NCBI RefSeq assembly: GCF_020149765.1
Contig: NZ_CP083809.1
Coordinates: forward strand, 3,162,001 to 3,226,000
Length of the DNA: 64,000 nucleotides
Direction: 5' to 3'
From: Pantoea agglomerans
Lineage (GTDB): Bacteria; Pseudomonadota; Gammaproteobacteria; Enterobacterales; Enterobacteriaceae
The position numbers were made by a program, and so were the translations under genes. The notes below the pieces were generated by a model. That model saw only the letters and a list, made by a program, of their open reading frames with translations, ran no database searches and was not told the origin of the DNA. Shown piece by piece: positions 17,338 to 27,784 of the stretch; position 1 is the stretch's first letter, and the number at the start of each line of letters is the position of its first letter.

Positions 17338-20300
17338 ACTTCTTCCTCTTTCGGGCGACGAAACAGCGCGTCCAGTCCGGCAACGAAGGAGGCCGTTGGC
17401 CGCGCGGTAAAGATGCCATTTTGCGGCGAACTGCCGTCGACGCCGCGCAAAAACAGATAAAACACGCCGCCAAAGTGGCGCTCATAGTCGTAGTCGGGCA
17501 GGCGATGCTGCAGATAGCGGTGCAGCGCCAGCGTATAGAGCTGGTACTGCAAATCGTAGCGATGATCCACCATCGCCTGCGCCATCGCTTCCGGGGTATA
17601 GGCCGCTTCGCTCTCCCCCAGCCAGTTGGATTTGTAATCCAGCAGATAATATTGACCGTTCCAGCGAAACACCAGATCGATAAAGCCTTTCAGCATACCC
17701 TGTACCTGATGGAACTCCAGCCGGGGGGCGCGCGCCGACAGCGCATCGTGCTGCCGCATCAGCGCATCGAGCTGCGGAGCGTTCAGCATGCGCTCCAGCG
17801 GCAGATAAAAGGCCATCTCCACCAGCCGGTCCCGGTTGTTCAGCGCCCCCAGCGTCAGGCCGTCGCGGTTAAGCGGCGTATGCAGCACGCGCGCGATCCA
17901 GGCCTCCAGCACCGGCAGCCAGTGAGGCGGATAGCCGTTCTGTTCCAGCTGCGTTTCCAGCAGCGCCCTGTCCGGCGGACGGGTAAAATCGATAGATTCA
18001 AACAGGCCGTGCAGAAAGGTGCCCGGCGCCGCGCCGCGCGGGAAGTGATGCGGCGTCAGCGCGCTTTCTGCCTCCCCGCCCTCTTCGCCCGCTGCGTCGA
18101 TATCGAACGTCGGCATCGCCTCCAGCAGCGGCGAACTGCTGTGCTGCTGAAGCCCGGAATAGCTGGTGACGCGCCAGGCGTCGCGCAGGTCGCGCGTTAC
18201 CTGACGGCTGCTGAGCGCATCGTCGGGCTGCGCCTGTTCACGCCAGTTTTCGCCGGGGATCAGATCGTCGCACAGCACTTCGGTATCCGCATCCGCCAGC
18301 GTCGCCAGGCAGGCGCGCAGGCGGTCGGCGTCGCCGCTCTCTCCCTGCTGCACCAGATAGCCCAGCGCGCTTTTGTGGAGATCGCTGTCGCCCTCTTTTT
18401 TGCGCGCGCCTTTAAACAGCGGCGCAATGCCGACGCTGCAGTGAAACACCGAGCGGGTTAAGGCGACGTAGAGCAGGCGCAGATCTTCCGCCAGACGCTC
18501 CTGCTCCGCCAGCGCCAGACTCTGCTCGTCGCCCTGCACGTCGAGCAGCGTGGCAAAGCTCTCACGATCGTGATAGAGCGCGCTGGCCGCTTCGCGAAAG
18601 CCCGCGGCGAAAGGCAGCCACACCAGCGGATACTGCAATCCTTTGGATTTGTGGATAGTGACGATCTGCACCAGATGGCGGTCGCTCTCCAGCCGCAGCT
18701 GCTGCTCCGCCGACTGGCTGTTGGGCCGGGCGATCTGCTGGGCGAGAAAGCGCACCAGCGCATGCGGGCTGTCGAGGTGGGTCGACGCCTCCTGCAGCAG
18801 CTCGCCCAGGTGCATCAGGTCGGTAAGCCTGCGTTCGCCGTTCTCCGACGCCAGCATATTTTCCGCCAGCTGCCGCTGGTTCATCACGTCGCGCAGCATC
18901 GGCAATACGCCGCGCTGGTGCCAGAGCTGCTGCCAGCCGGCAAACTGCTCGACCAGCGCATCCCATTCGCGCTCGTTCTGGCTCAGCCTGTCCAGCGAGG
19001 CGGCGTCGATGGCAAAGATCGAGGTCGCCAGGGCGCTGCGCAGCAGACGCTCCTGCTCCGGTGCCTGTACCGCCTGCAGCAGCCACAGCAGCTCGCGCGC
19101 CTCGGGCGTGGTGTAGACGCTGTCGCGGTTAGAGAGATAGACCGACGGAATCGACAGCTCGTTCAGCGCGTCGCGGATCAGGCCCGCCTCGTTACGGCTG
19201 CGCACCAGCACGGTAATATCGGACGCCTGCACCGGCCGCAGATCGTCGCCCTTGCCCAGCAGCGCACGTCCCTGCTGCCCGGCGACCAGCCAGCGGCTGA
19301 TATCGGCGGCGCACTGCTGCGCCATAAACTGCTGATAGTCGCTGACGCCGACGCCGTCGCCCGGCTGCAGCCAGAAGCGCAGCGCCGCCTGCGGCTGCGC
19401 ATCTTTCAGCAGCGTCAGCGGCTGGTTCGGCCCGGCGGGATGAACCGGCTGAAACGGGATCGCCTCGAAGAGAAACGGTGACGCCATGCGGGCGAAAAGG
19501 CGATTAACGCTCTGCACCATGCCCGGCGACGATCGCCAGTTGGTATCCAGCGTGTAGTGCGCGCTGACCTCGCTGCGGGCGCGCAGATAGGTAAAGATAT
19601 CGGCGCCGCGGAAGGCGTAGATCGCCTGTTTGGGGTCGCCGATCAGCAGCAGTGCCAGCTCGGGCTGATGAAGATAGAGCGTGCGGAAAATGCGATACTG
19701 CTGCGGATCGGTATCCTGAAATTCGTCAATCAGCGCCACCGGATAACGGGCGCGTATGGTCTCGGCCAGCAGCGCGCCGCCCGGCTGCTGCAGCGCCTCG
19801 TCGAGGCGGCTCAGCAGATCGTCGAAGCCAAGCAGCGCGCGCAGGCGCTTCTCTTTACGCACCGCGTCGCGCACCTCTACCAGCGCGCGGGCGATCACCA
19901 GATCGCGCAGCGACAGCGGCTCGGCGAGAAACGCCTCTACCGCCTGGAACAGCGGATGCTGCGGCGGCTCGCCTTTTTTGGTCTTCTCCACCAGCACGCG
20001 CTGGGCGAAACGCTCCAGCTCTTTCGGGAAGAGATAGTCGGTGGTTTCGCTGCTGGCCCACTGGGTGATTTTTGCCACCCAGAGCGGCAGATGTTTACTG
20101 CTGTAGCTGCGTTTATCCACCCCGGACTGGCTGATAATGCCTTCTACTTCGTCGCTTACCGCCTGCCACTGCCGCTTCATTTCGCTGATGCGCGCCAGGT
20201 TGGCGGCGTGGCGCGTCGCCAGGGTTTCGTCATCGGCAGGCGGACGTTTCAGCCGCGGCGACTCGCCCTGCAGCCAGGGCCGCAGCGTCAGCAGCAGGCT

Positions 20301-20870
20301 TTCCGGGCCGTTCCACTCTGCGACGATGGCACGCGCCACCTCCAGCGTCAGCGGGTAGCAGTGGCGTCGCCAGAAGTCCGCCGTCGCCTGCTTAAACAGC
20401 GGCGCCTCATCCTCTATCAGCTCCTGCTCAAACAGCATGCCGGACTCAAAGGCGTTCAGGTTAAGCATGCGCTGGCAGAAGCCATGAATGGTAAATATCG
20501 CCGCTTCATCCATCTGACGCTCCGCCGCCAGCAGCAGCGAAGCGGCCTGCGCGAGATCGTTAATCTGCTCCAGCAGCTGCGCCAGCACCGGATTGTTGCT
20601 GGCGCCGCGCACGCAGGCCAGGCGCAGCTCGTGAATATTTTCGCGGATGCGCCCGCGCAGTTCAGCGGTGGCGGCCTCGGTAAAGGTCACCACCAGTATC
20701 TCTTCCACCGACAGCGGACGGCTGTAGCTGTTTTCGCCGCCCAACCCCAACAGCAGGCGCAGATAGAGCACGCCGATGGTAAAGGTTTTGCCGGTGCCCG
20801 CCGAAGCCTCGATCAGACGCTCGCCGCGCAGCGGCAGCGTCAAGGGATTCAGCGATTCAGGGTAACTCAT
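17334..20870 (-). CDS. recB: Exonuclease V subunit RecB
   Basis: The 3'-5' helicase and nuclease subunit of RecBCD, also responsible for RecA loading. It has 1178 residues (E. coli 1180). The helicase begins with Walker A EASAGTGKT (Lys28); motif II is VALIDEFQDTDPQQY; the C-terminal nuclease domain carries GMLKGFIDLVF and YYLLDYKSNWLG, the family active-site aspartate and D-x-K residues. It overlaps ptrA upstream and recD downstream by 4 bp each, forming one coupled block. Confidence 0.98.
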   Translation of the reverse strand: MSYPESLNPLTLPLRGERLIEASAGTGKTFTIGVLYLRLLLGLGGENSYSRPLSVEEILVVTFTEAATAELRGRIRENIHELRLACVRGASNNPVLAQLLEQINDLAQAASLLLAAERQMDEAAIFTIHGFCQRMLNLNAFESGMLFEQELIEDEAPLFKQATADFWRRHCYPLTLEVARAIVAEWNGPESLLLTLRPWLQGESPRLKRPPADDETLATRHAANLARISEMKRQWQAVSDEVEGIISQSGVDKRSYSSKHLPLWVAKITQWASSETTDYLFPKELERFAQRVLVEKTKKGEPPQHPLFQAVEAFLAEPLSLRDLVIARALVEVRDAVRKEKRLRALLGFDDLLSRLDEALQQPGGALLAETIRARYPVALIDEFQDTDPQQYRIFRTLYLHQPELALLLIGDPKQAIYAFRGADIFTYLRARSEVSAHYTLDTNWRSSPGMVQSVNRLFARMASPFLFEAIPFQPVHPAGPNQPLTLLKDAQPQAALRFWLQPGDGVGVSDYQQFMAQQCAADISRWLVAGQQGRALLGKGDDLRPVQASDITVLVRSRNEAGLIRDALNELSIPSVYLSNRDSVYTTPEARELLWLLQAVQAPEQERLLRSALATSIFAIDAASLDRLSQNEREWDALVEQFAGWQQLWHQRGVLPMLRDVMNQRQLAENMLASENGERRLTDLMHLGELLQEASTHLDSPHALVRFLAQQIARPNSQSAEQQLRLESDRHLVQIVTIHKSKGLQYPLVWLPFAAGFREAASALYHDRESFATLLDVQGDEQSLALAEQERLAEDLRLLYVALTRSVFHCSVGIAPLFKGARKKEGDSDLHKSALGYLVQQGESGDADRLRACLATLADADTEVLCDDLIPGENWREQAQPDDALSSRQVTRDLRDAWRVTSYSGLQQHSSSPLLEAMPTFDIDAAGEEGGEAESALTPHHFPRGAAPGTFLHGLFESIDFTRPPDRALLETQLEQNGYPPHWLPVLEAWIARVLHTPLNRDGLTLGALNNRDRLVEMAFYLPLERMLNAPQLDALMRQHDALSARAPRLEFHQVQGMLKGFIDLVFRWNGQYYLLDYKSNWLGESEAAYTPEAMAQAMVDHRYDLQYQLYTLALHRYLQHRLPDYDYERHFGGVFYLFLRGVDGSSPQNGIFTARPTASFVAGLDALFRRPKEEEV

Positions 20871-23758
20871 TGCGTCTCACTCTTAACCGGTAGCGACTGC
20901 TGCAGTTTCGCTACCTCATTCCAGGTTTTCCAGCCAGGCAGCCGCGCAAAGGCGACGCTTTCCGCGCTGTTGCCGGCAATTTGTGACGTCATCGCCATGC
21001 CCTCTTTCTGCAGCACGGCGCGATGGAAGAAGTCCGCCAGCGCGCCCGGCGTCAGCTGCTGGAGCTGCGCGATCACCTTCTGCCGCGTATCGAAGGCGTA
21101 GTTCTGGCGATCGAAGTCGCGGCTATAGCGCGACGCCTCTTCATCGAGGGTCTGCGGCCGCTGATTCAGCTGATTAATCATCGCCTGCTGATACTGCGCG
21201 AAGTCGCTCTGCGGCATGGCGCGCAGCCGCTTTTCTGCCTGCGGGTAGAAGGCCTGATAGCGCTGCAGCAGATAAGCGGGCTGCTTGCTGTTGCTCTGCA
21301 GCAGGAAGCCGATGCCCCACTGGCGGCCGATCGGCATCTGGAATGCGAAGACCGCATAGCCCAGCTGCTCTTCGGTGCGCAGCTGATTGTAGAACCAGGG
21401 CTGCACGATCTGGCTCAGCATCGAACTGCTCGCCATGCTCTGATATTCGCCGTAGCCGAGCGGCACATAGAGCGCCGCCAGCGCCGAATCGGTGCTGCTG
21501 CCCGCTTTTTGCAGGTTGGCTTTCACCGGCTTAGCAAAAGAGACGTAGCTGTTGCGCCAGTGCTGCGTGCCCTGCGTCTGCATCTGCTGCTTCAGCTCGC
21601 GGCCCAGCTGGGTCACGCTGTCGGCGCTGAGGTTGCCTACCGCCAGCAGTTCAGGGGTCGCATGATGGATCAGATTGTCGCGATACGCCACTACCTCATC
21701 AAGCGCGATTGCCTTGACCAGCGCGCGGCGCGTCTCACGCTGCGTATAGGGCAGCTGCGACAGCATCTGCATCGGCTGGATCGCCAGCTCGAACGCCTTG
21801 CCCTTATCCGCCGCGTCCAGCTGATCCAGATACCAGGATTTCGCCTGCTCCAGCTGCTGCGGTGTCGGCCGGAAGGCGGCGTAGCCTTCTACCAGCTTTT
21901 TCAGCAGCGTTGGCAGCCGCTGGGTAAAGCCGCTGGCGCTGAATACCAGCCCGTCATTTTCGCTGGTGGAGAAGCTGATGCCGCCCACCGAGGCCTGCGA
22001 GTTAAGCTCATCCAGCGCCAGGCTGGAGAGATAGTCGTTCAGGCCAAACAGCACCTGCTGACGCGCGTCGCTGATGGCGTGCGGGTTGCGCAGCGCCAGC
22101 ATCACCGAGGCTTTCGGCTCGCTGGCGTAAAAACGGCTCGGCATCCAGTAGATCGGCATGCCGAAGTCGTTGGGCAGTGAGACCGGATGGGCATAGCTTT
22201 TACCATCCTGCGGGATCAGGGTGAAGTCGTCAGGAATATAGGGGTTCAGCGTCGGCATCGAGAGGTGGATCTGGCTGGCGCGCTGACGCCACTCTGCAAA
22301 GGTCTGCTCGCTGATGCGATCGACCTGATAGGGCGCATTAACGAAGTAGGCCTCTTTGTTGTGCGGCTCCTGCGGGCTGATATACCAGATGCGCGCCTTC
22401 TGCGGCGTCATCTCATCGAGGCGCGCGTTGATGGCGGCGGCGTCATAGTCATCGGCCAGGTAAGGCGCATCCAGCGTATGCTCCACCGGCACGCGCAGCA
22501 TGGTGTCCGCCAGCCATTCAATGTAATCCATATCGCGCGTCAGCGAGGGATAGCGAAAATCGAGCGCCAGGACGTGAGAGACCTCGTCAAAGTAGCGCTT
22601 GTCGATGCCCTGCTCGCGCAGCATGGCGATATAGCTAAAAATCGCCGCTACCACTTCATCGCGCTGCGCCAGACCTTTATCGGTGAGCGAGGCGGTAATG
22701 GCGAAGACGCCGCTGCTGCGTTCGCTCATCGGGTCGGCGCCGGCATTGACGCCGTCGGCCAGCCCGCGCTTCTGCAGCCAGTCGGCCAGGGTATTTTTGC
22801 TGCGGTTGCCGATCAGATAGCCGATCAGCGTATCGGTCTTGCTGCGGAAGCGGTCGCTGTTATTGGCGATGCGAAACTCAATTTTTAGCTGCTTGCGCGG
22901 CTGCGCCGGCACGTAGTGGATCACGATGCCCTGCTGCGCCTCGGTCACAACGGGCACGTCGATAGCGGGCACCGTGGCGTCGTGGCTGGCGATGCGGCCA
23001 AAGGTGTTGGCGGCGATCTGCGCCATCTCCGGCAGCGGTTTATTGCTGTAGAGCACCGCCTTCATCAGGTTGGCGGAGTAGTGGGTGTGATAAAACGCCG
23101 ACAGCGCGTCGAGCAGTTTGCTGTCCGGCTTATCCTTCAGCGTGTCGAGGTTGCCGCCGGAAAAGCGCGAGCCGGGGTGCGCCGGATTAAGCGTCTCTGC
23201 GCCGACCTGTGCCATACGCAGGCCGTCGCGCGAGCGCGCCATCGTCAGCTCGGCATTTACGGCGTTGCGTTCGCGATCGGCGTTGACCGGATCGAGCAGC
23301 GGCGCGGCCAGCGCATCCGCCATGCGGTCCACCGCCGGCTCCAGCGCGTCGTTTTCCACCTCAAGGTAGAACGCGGTGCGGTAGGAAGCGGTGCTGGCGT
23401 TGTGGCTGCCGCCGTGCTTTTTCAGAAACTCCGCCAGGTTATCCGGCTGCGGATAGCGCTGCGATCCCATCAGCACCATATGCTCGAGGAAGTGCGCCAG
23501 CCCGAGCTGCCGATCGGGATCGTCCAGCGAGCCGATGGGCAGGGTAAGCGCCGCCAGCGACTTCGGCGCCTGCGCGTCGGAGACCAGCAGCACCACCAGC
23601 CCGTTGTCGAGCCGGACGGCCTGATACTGGCGCGGATCGTTGTCGCTTTTGCGAATGGTTTCATTGACCGCCGTCCAGCCCGTCGCGGCCTGCGCCTGCG
23701 CGGCGCAGGCCGTCAGGCTCAACATCAGCGCCGCTATCCAGCGAGCGTATCTACGCAT
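20867..23758 (-). CDS. ptrA: Pitrilysin (protease III)
   Basis: Periplasmic zinc metalloprotease of the M16 family that degrades small peptides such as insulin in vitro. It has 963 residues (E. coli 962). A Sec signal peptide is visible at residues 1-25 (RRYARWIAALMLSLTACAA). The inverted zinc motif HFLEH lies at 89-93 with the distal glutamate in ERNAVNAELTMA. The start ATG 23758 has an AAGGGG ribosome site; the in-frame extension to 23869 would disrupt the signal peptide. It sits between recC and recB, as in E. coli, though functionally unrelated to recombination. Confidence 0.96.
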   Translation of the reverse strand: MRRYARWIAALMLSLTACAAQAQAATGWTAVNETIRKSDNDPRQYQAVRLDNGLVVLLVSDAQAPKSLAALTLPIGSLDDPDRQLGLAHFLEHMVLMGSQRYPQPDNLAEFLKKHGGSHNASTASYRTAFYLEVENDALEPAVDRMADALAAPLLDPVNADRERNAVNAELTMARSRDGLRMAQVGAETLNPAHPGSRFSGGNLDTLKDKPDSKLLDALSAFYHTHYSANLMKAVLYSNKPLPEMAQIAANTFGRIASHDATVPAIDVPVVTEAQQGIVIHYVPAQPRKQLKIEFRIANNSDRFRSKTDTLIGYLIGNRSKNTLADWLQKRGLADGVNAGADPMSERSSGVFAITASLTDKGLAQRDEVVAAIFSYIAMLREQGIDKRYFDEVSHVLALDFRYPSLTRDMDYIEWLADTMLRVPVEHTLDAPYLADDYDAAAINARLDEMTPQKARIWYISPQEPHNKEAYFVNAPYQVDRISEQTFAEWRQRASQIHLSMPTLNPYIPDDFTLIPQDGKSYAHPVSLPNDFGMPIYWMPSRFYASEPKASVMLALRNPHAISDARQQVLFGLNDYLSSLALDELNSQASVGGISFSTSENDGLVFSASGFTQRLPTLLKKLVEGYAAFRPTPQQLEQAKSWYLDQLDAADKGKAFELAIQPMQMLSQLPYTQRETRRALVKAIALDEVVAYRDNLIHHATPELLAVGNLSADSVTQLGRELKQQMQTQGTQHWRNSYVSFAKPVKANLQKAGSSTDSALAALYVPLGYGEYQSMASSSMLSQIVQPWFYNQLRTEEQLGYAVFAFQMPIGRQWGIGFLLQSNSKQPAYLLQRYQAFYPQAEKRLRAMPQSDFAQYQQAMINQLNQRPQTLDEEASRYSRDFDRQNYAFDTRQKVIAQLQQLTPGALADFFHRAVLQKEGMAMTSQIAGNSAESVAFARLPGWKTWNEVAKLQQSLPVKSETQ

Positions 23759-23875
23759 GTAAACCCCTTCTGTTACCCTTGAAACTGCGCTGTCAGGCAG
23801 GCGCAGCCGAAAATGGTTCAAACTGACGTACCTTGTTATCGGGCGTCGACGCGTCAGCGCTCGTCGCACCGCTTG

Positions 23876-26800
23876 CTATTCATCATCCAGGTGGGCCTGC
23901 AGCACCGGCAGATACCAGCGCTGCGCGGCCTCGGTGATCTGCGTAAGCTGCGCCTCGTTCAAGACGCGGCATAGCCGCTGCAGGTAGGGATCGCCGCCCT
24001 CGCCCTCCAGCTGATAGCCACCGGTCCAGGCCTGCAGCAGGCGATTGCGCGCCTTGATCTGGGTCGCCTCGTCCAGCAGCAGCTGCCGCGTTTTTTTATC
24101 GTAACTCGCCGTCAGCCAGGCGCCGCCGCTCTTGTTGAGCAGCAGCAGCGGCTGCGACATGCCTTGCTTATAGCCCTGCATATAGTGCGTCAGCATCGCC
24201 TGCGCCTCTGACTGCGCCACCGCCGCAAAGCGCCAGCGGCTCTTTTCCCGGCCCATCATGCGGCTTTCGCCGTCGCCGCCCAGCGCGCAGTAGATAAGAT
24301 GCTCCAGCCAGAGCAGCAGCCCATCGTTCATGTTCAGCACGCCAGGACGCCAGCGCAGCAGGCCGTCACGCTGAACCTGCGTCAGCCAGCCGGTCAGCGT
24401 GACGCCGTCGAGCGGCAGACTCACCTCCCAGCTTTCGCCTTCGCTGCGCTGCTCAACCACCGCCGCCGCGACCTCCTGCATCTCTTCCTGCTGCGCCTGC
24501 CAGAACAGCTCGCCGAAGGCCCCGTAAGGCAGGTTGCCCGCCGCGCGATGCAGGGCGTAAAGACGCTGCGTGTCCTCCCCCTCCACCAGCGCGTTCAGCA
24601 GCTCGGCGTTGATCTGGTAACGTTCCAGGCTATCGAGCGCGAAAGGCTCGTTGTCCGACAGCTCCGTCTCTTCCAGCCAGAAGGCGACGCCGAGCCGCTG
24701 GTGAAACCAGGCGCGCACCGGATGCCGCCAGAAGCGCAGGAACTGTTCGCAGGAGACCGATTCCATCTCCGGCAGCGGCAGCGGCTGCACAAAGTCGGGC
24801 TGCGCCTCGCCTTTTCCCTGCGCGGCGGGCAGCCACTCGCGCGCAAAGCTGTGACAGCGCGACTGCGGCTGAAAATTTTCGGCAGCGAAGGGCATACGGC
24901 TGTGTAGATGCTGAATATGCCGCTGCACGCGCTGCGCGCTCTCGTCCAGCTCTTTCGCCTCGTCGCCGGGCAGGCAGAAGCTCTGGCCGATATAATCCAG
25001 CAGCTCTGTGACCAGCACTGAGGGATAGCGTTCCGTATTATCCTGAATGGCGCGACCGATATAGCTGATATAGAGCCGATCCTGCGCCGACAGCAGCGCC
25101 TCAAGAAACAGATAGCGGTCGTCGTCGCGTCGGCTGCGATCGCCTTTGCGCGTCTGCTGCTGCATCAGATCGAAGCCCGGCGCCGGCAGCGTACGCGGAT
25201 AGACGCCGTCGTTCATGCCGAGCAGGCAGACGACGCGGAAGGGAATCGAACGCATCGGCATCAGCGTGCAAAAGTTAATCTGGCCGGCGAGAAAGCGCTG
25301 GCTGATACGCTGCTGATCGAGGCGCGCGCGCAGATCGTCGCGCAGCAGCGTCACCGGAATCGCAGCTTCATAACGCGCCGCCTGGCCATATTCGATTAGC
25401 TGTTTCCACTGCTCCTCTACCAGCAGCAGCGCCGCTTCCGCTTCGGCGTCGCCGTGGAAGAAGTCGTTGATCATCTCCCGACAGAGCGGCAGCCAGCCCT
25501 CCAGCGGCCGCGACTCGCTGAGCCGGGCGCGCCAGTGGTTTAGCCGCATCAGCAGCTCCGCCAGATGGCCAGCCAGCTCGCCGACCAGTCCGCTCGATTC
25601 GTCATAGGGCAGAATGCCCTGCCAGTCGCCGTGATGGCTCTCCATCGCATAGCCCAGCAGCATGCGCTCGAGGCCAAAGCGCCAGGTGTGCTGGCCGGTG
25701 ACCGGCAGCGCCAGCGCTTCGGCGCTGTCGTCGTCCAGCCCCCAGCGCACGCCCGATTCATCCACCCAGCGGCGCAGCAGGCGCAGGCCGCTCTCATCCA
25801 CCGAAAAACGGTTCGCCAGCGCCGGCACCTCCAGCAGCGCCAGCACATCTTCCGCGGCAAAGCGGCTGTCCGGCAGCGCCAGCAGGCTCAGAAAGGCGAA
25901 GATCGCCGGATGCGCCTGGCTGGCGCGGCGATCGGAGATAGAGAACGGCAGATAGCGATCGGCGGGCGCGTTAGCGAAAACCGCCTGAATAAAGGGGGCG
26001 TAGCTGTCGATATCGGCCACCATCACGATAATATCGCGCGGCTTGAGCCCAGGATCCGCCTCCATCATCGCCAGCAGATGATCCTGCAGCACTTCCACCT
26101 CGCGCTGGGCGCTGTGGCAGATCTGCACGCTGATAGAACGATCGTCAGGATCGAGCGGACGCTTGTTGCCGCTCCAGGCCAGCTCCTCCGCGCTCAGCCC
26201 CAGCACCGCGTTATCCTGCAGATTCAGCAGGTCGTGCTGCATAGCGTGCAGCAGATTATCTTCCTCAACCTCGACAAAGGCGTCGACGTCATCCGCCTCG
26301 TCCATCTGGCTGAGCAGGAACAGGTTGTCGCGGCCCAGCTTGCCCCAGGAGGCGAGCAGCGGGTTGCTGAGCTGCTGTTCGCCTTCGGCGTTGAAGCGCG
26401 CGGGCGCCTCAAGCGGATCGCTGAAGAGATCGCGCGACTCGTCGCTGTCGAGGCGGCGACGCTGGCGGCTCTGCAGCTTCGCCAGGAAGGCGTAATCCTG
26501 AATATCGCCCCAGTAATCGCGGCAGGGATTGGTGAACAGCAGATGAATATCGATATGGCGGCCCAGCGCCTGCAGCGCCTGCAGATAGACCGGCGGCAAG
26601 GCGGATATACCGCAGATAAAGACGCGCTTCGGCAGGCTGGGCGGCGCCTGCTCGGCCCGCTCCAGCGTCTGAATAAAGCGCGCGTAGAGATTAGCGCGGT
26701 GCCATTTCGGCTGTCCCAGCGCATCGGTGTAGGCCACCAGATCGCGCCACAGCGCCGACTGCCACAGCTGCGCGTCGCCCAGCCCCTCTACCAGCTCGCC

Positions 26801-27253
26801 CTGCTCCCAGCGATTCAGCCAGTCGGCGCGGTAAACCAGATACTGATCGAAGAGATCGGCGACGCGAGAGCAGAGCTGGAACAGCTTGCGCTTGTCGCTG
26901 TCGTCGTGCAGGTAGTGGCGCAGCGAAACAAACGCCTCCTCGGTCAGCAGCGCCGGCAGGCGATGCATCAGCTTCCAGCTCATGCTGGCTTTGGTAAAGG
27001 CGCTTTCGGCGGGAATATCCGGCAGCACGCGCACGAACATATCCCAGATAAAGGAGGCGGGAAGCGGAAAGTCGATATTGGCGGCGATGCCGAAGGTGTG
27101 CGCCAGCTCCATCTGCAGCCACTGCGCCATACCGGGACTCTGCACCAGCACGGTTTCAGCGGCGAAAGGATCGCTGAGGGGGTCATGTTCTATCACCGCT
27201 GCCGCGAGAATCTTCAGAACATCGAGCTGGTTTGAGTGATAAACGTGAAACAT
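23876..27253 (-). CDS. recC: Exonuclease V subunit RecC
   Basis: RecBCD subunit that splits the duplex and recognises Chi through inactive helicase-like and nuclease-like domains. It has 1125 residues (E. coli 1122). The N terminus MFHVYHSNQLDVLKILAAAV, the SPGMAQWLQMELA stretch and MPMRSIPFRVVCLLGMNDGVYPR match the family. It stops 117 bp before the ptrA start and begins 102 bp after the end of ppdC, the E. coli order. Confidence 0.97.
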   Translation of the reverse strand: MFHVYHSNQLDVLKILAAAVIEHDPLSDPFAAETVLVQSPGMAQWLQMELAHTFGIAANIDFPLPASFIWDMFVRVLPDIPAESAFTKASMSWKLMHRLPALLTEEAFVSLRHYLHDDSDKRKLFQLCSRVADLFDQYLVYRADWLNRWEQGELVEGLGDAQLWQSALWRDLVAYTDALGQPKWHRANLYARFIQTLERAEQAPPSLPKRVFICGISALPPVYLQALQALGRHIDIHLLFTNPCRDYWGDIQDYAFLAKLQSRQRRRLDSDESRDLFSDPLEAPARFNAEGEQQLSNPLLASWGKLGRDNLFLLSQMDEADDVDAFVEVEEDNLLHAMQHDLLNLQDNAVLGLSAEELAWSGNKRPLDPDDRSISVQICHSAQREVEVLQDHLLAMMEADPGLKPRDIIVMVADIDSYAPFIQAVFANAPADRYLPFSISDRRASQAHPAIFAFLSLLALPDSRFAAEDVLALLEVPALANRFSVDESGLRLLRRWVDESGVRWGLDDDSAEALALPVTGQHTWRFGLERMLLGYAMESHHGDWQGILPYDESSGLVGELAGHLAELLMRLNHWRARLSESRPLEGWLPLCREMINDFFHGDAEAEAALLLVEEQWKQLIEYGQAARYEAAIPVTLLRDDLRARLDQQRISQRFLAGQINFCTLMPMRSIPFRVVCLLGMNDGVYPRTLPAPGFDLMQQQTRKGDRSRRDDDRYLFLEALLSAQDRLYISYIGRAIQDNTERYPSVLVTELLDYIGQSFCLPGDEAKELDESAQRVQRHIQHLHSRMPFAAENFQPQSRCHSFAREWLPAAQGKGEAQPDFVQPLPLPEMESVSCEQFLRFWRHPVRAWFHQRLGVAFWLEETELSDNEPFALDSLERYQINAELLNALVEGEDTQRLYALHRAAGNLPYGAFGELFWQAQQEEMQEVAAAVVEQRSEGESWEVSLPLDGVTLTGWLTQVQRDGLLRWRPGVLNMNDGLLLWLEHLIYCALGGDGESRMMGREKSRWRFAAVAQSEAQAMLTHYMQGYKQGMSQPLLLLNKSGGAWLTASYDKKTRQLLLDEATQIKARNRLLQAWTGGYQLEGEGGDPYLQRLCRVLNEAQLTQITEAAQRWYLPVLQAHLDDE

Positions 27254-27355
27254 GGAAACTCCTGTGGTGACACTGTCTGGCGCGGCAAAGCGGCAGACTG
27301 GTCACTCTACCGCGTATCGCCTGGGTTGCCCATAGTGCGCGGGCGCTTTTGCCTC

Positions 27356-27784
27356 TCAGCAGCGTAAACGCGTCAGCGTGGCGTGCGCCCCGTAAGGCCC
27401 GCTCACCTCGGCGCGCGCCAGGGTGCAGGTGGAGATCGTGCCGCTGCGCTGCAGTGAGGTGCGCCAGCCCGCGACCTCGTGGCCCATCAGACGCTGCGCG
27501 GCGACGCGCGCCGCAGCGCGCTGCTGCCACTGCTGGCTGAAGCCCTGCGCCAGGACGCGATGATACTGCAGCAGCGCGCTGACGCTGGTCGCCAGCAGCA
27601 GCAGCGCAAACAGCGCTTCCGGCAGGCTAAACCCGCGCTGCCTACAGGCAGCGCGCCCCCGCCAGCGGGCAGTAGTCGATCCAGCCGTGCGGCAGCGCTC
27701 TGATGCGCGCGCCTTCCAGCGCCACCCAGCGCCACAGCGCCTGTTCGCTCGCCGCCGCGCGGCCTTTAAGTAACGCCCGTTCAT
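27356..27784 (-). CDS. ppdC: Prepilin-like protein PpdC, start uncertain
   Basis: Type IV pilin/type II pseudopilin-like protein. The recognisable part begins RQRGFSLPEALFALLLLATS, a class III leader with cleavage expected after the glycine, followed by one hydrophobic helix and a short C-terminal domain with one cysteine pair region; E. coli PpdC has 107 residues. No ATG, GTG or TTG lies in frame near the leader. The only in-frame start is ATG 27784, which adds about 49 Arg-rich residues and lies deep inside ygdB. The true start is perhaps non-canonical, or there is a small frameshift. Coordinates follow the only ATG. Confidence 0.65.
   Translation of the reverse strand: MNGRYLKAARRRANRRCGAGWRWKARASERCRTAGSTTARWRGRAACRQRGFSLPEALFALLLLATSVSALLQYHRVLAQGFSQQWQQRAAARVAAQRLMGHEVAGWRTSLQRSGTISTCTLARAEVSGPYGAHATLTRLRC

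Noticed and set aside
17334..23758. ptrA inserted in the rec genes as a sign of transfer
   Set aside because: The recC-ptrA-recB-recD order is ancestral in enterobacteria and base composition is uniform.
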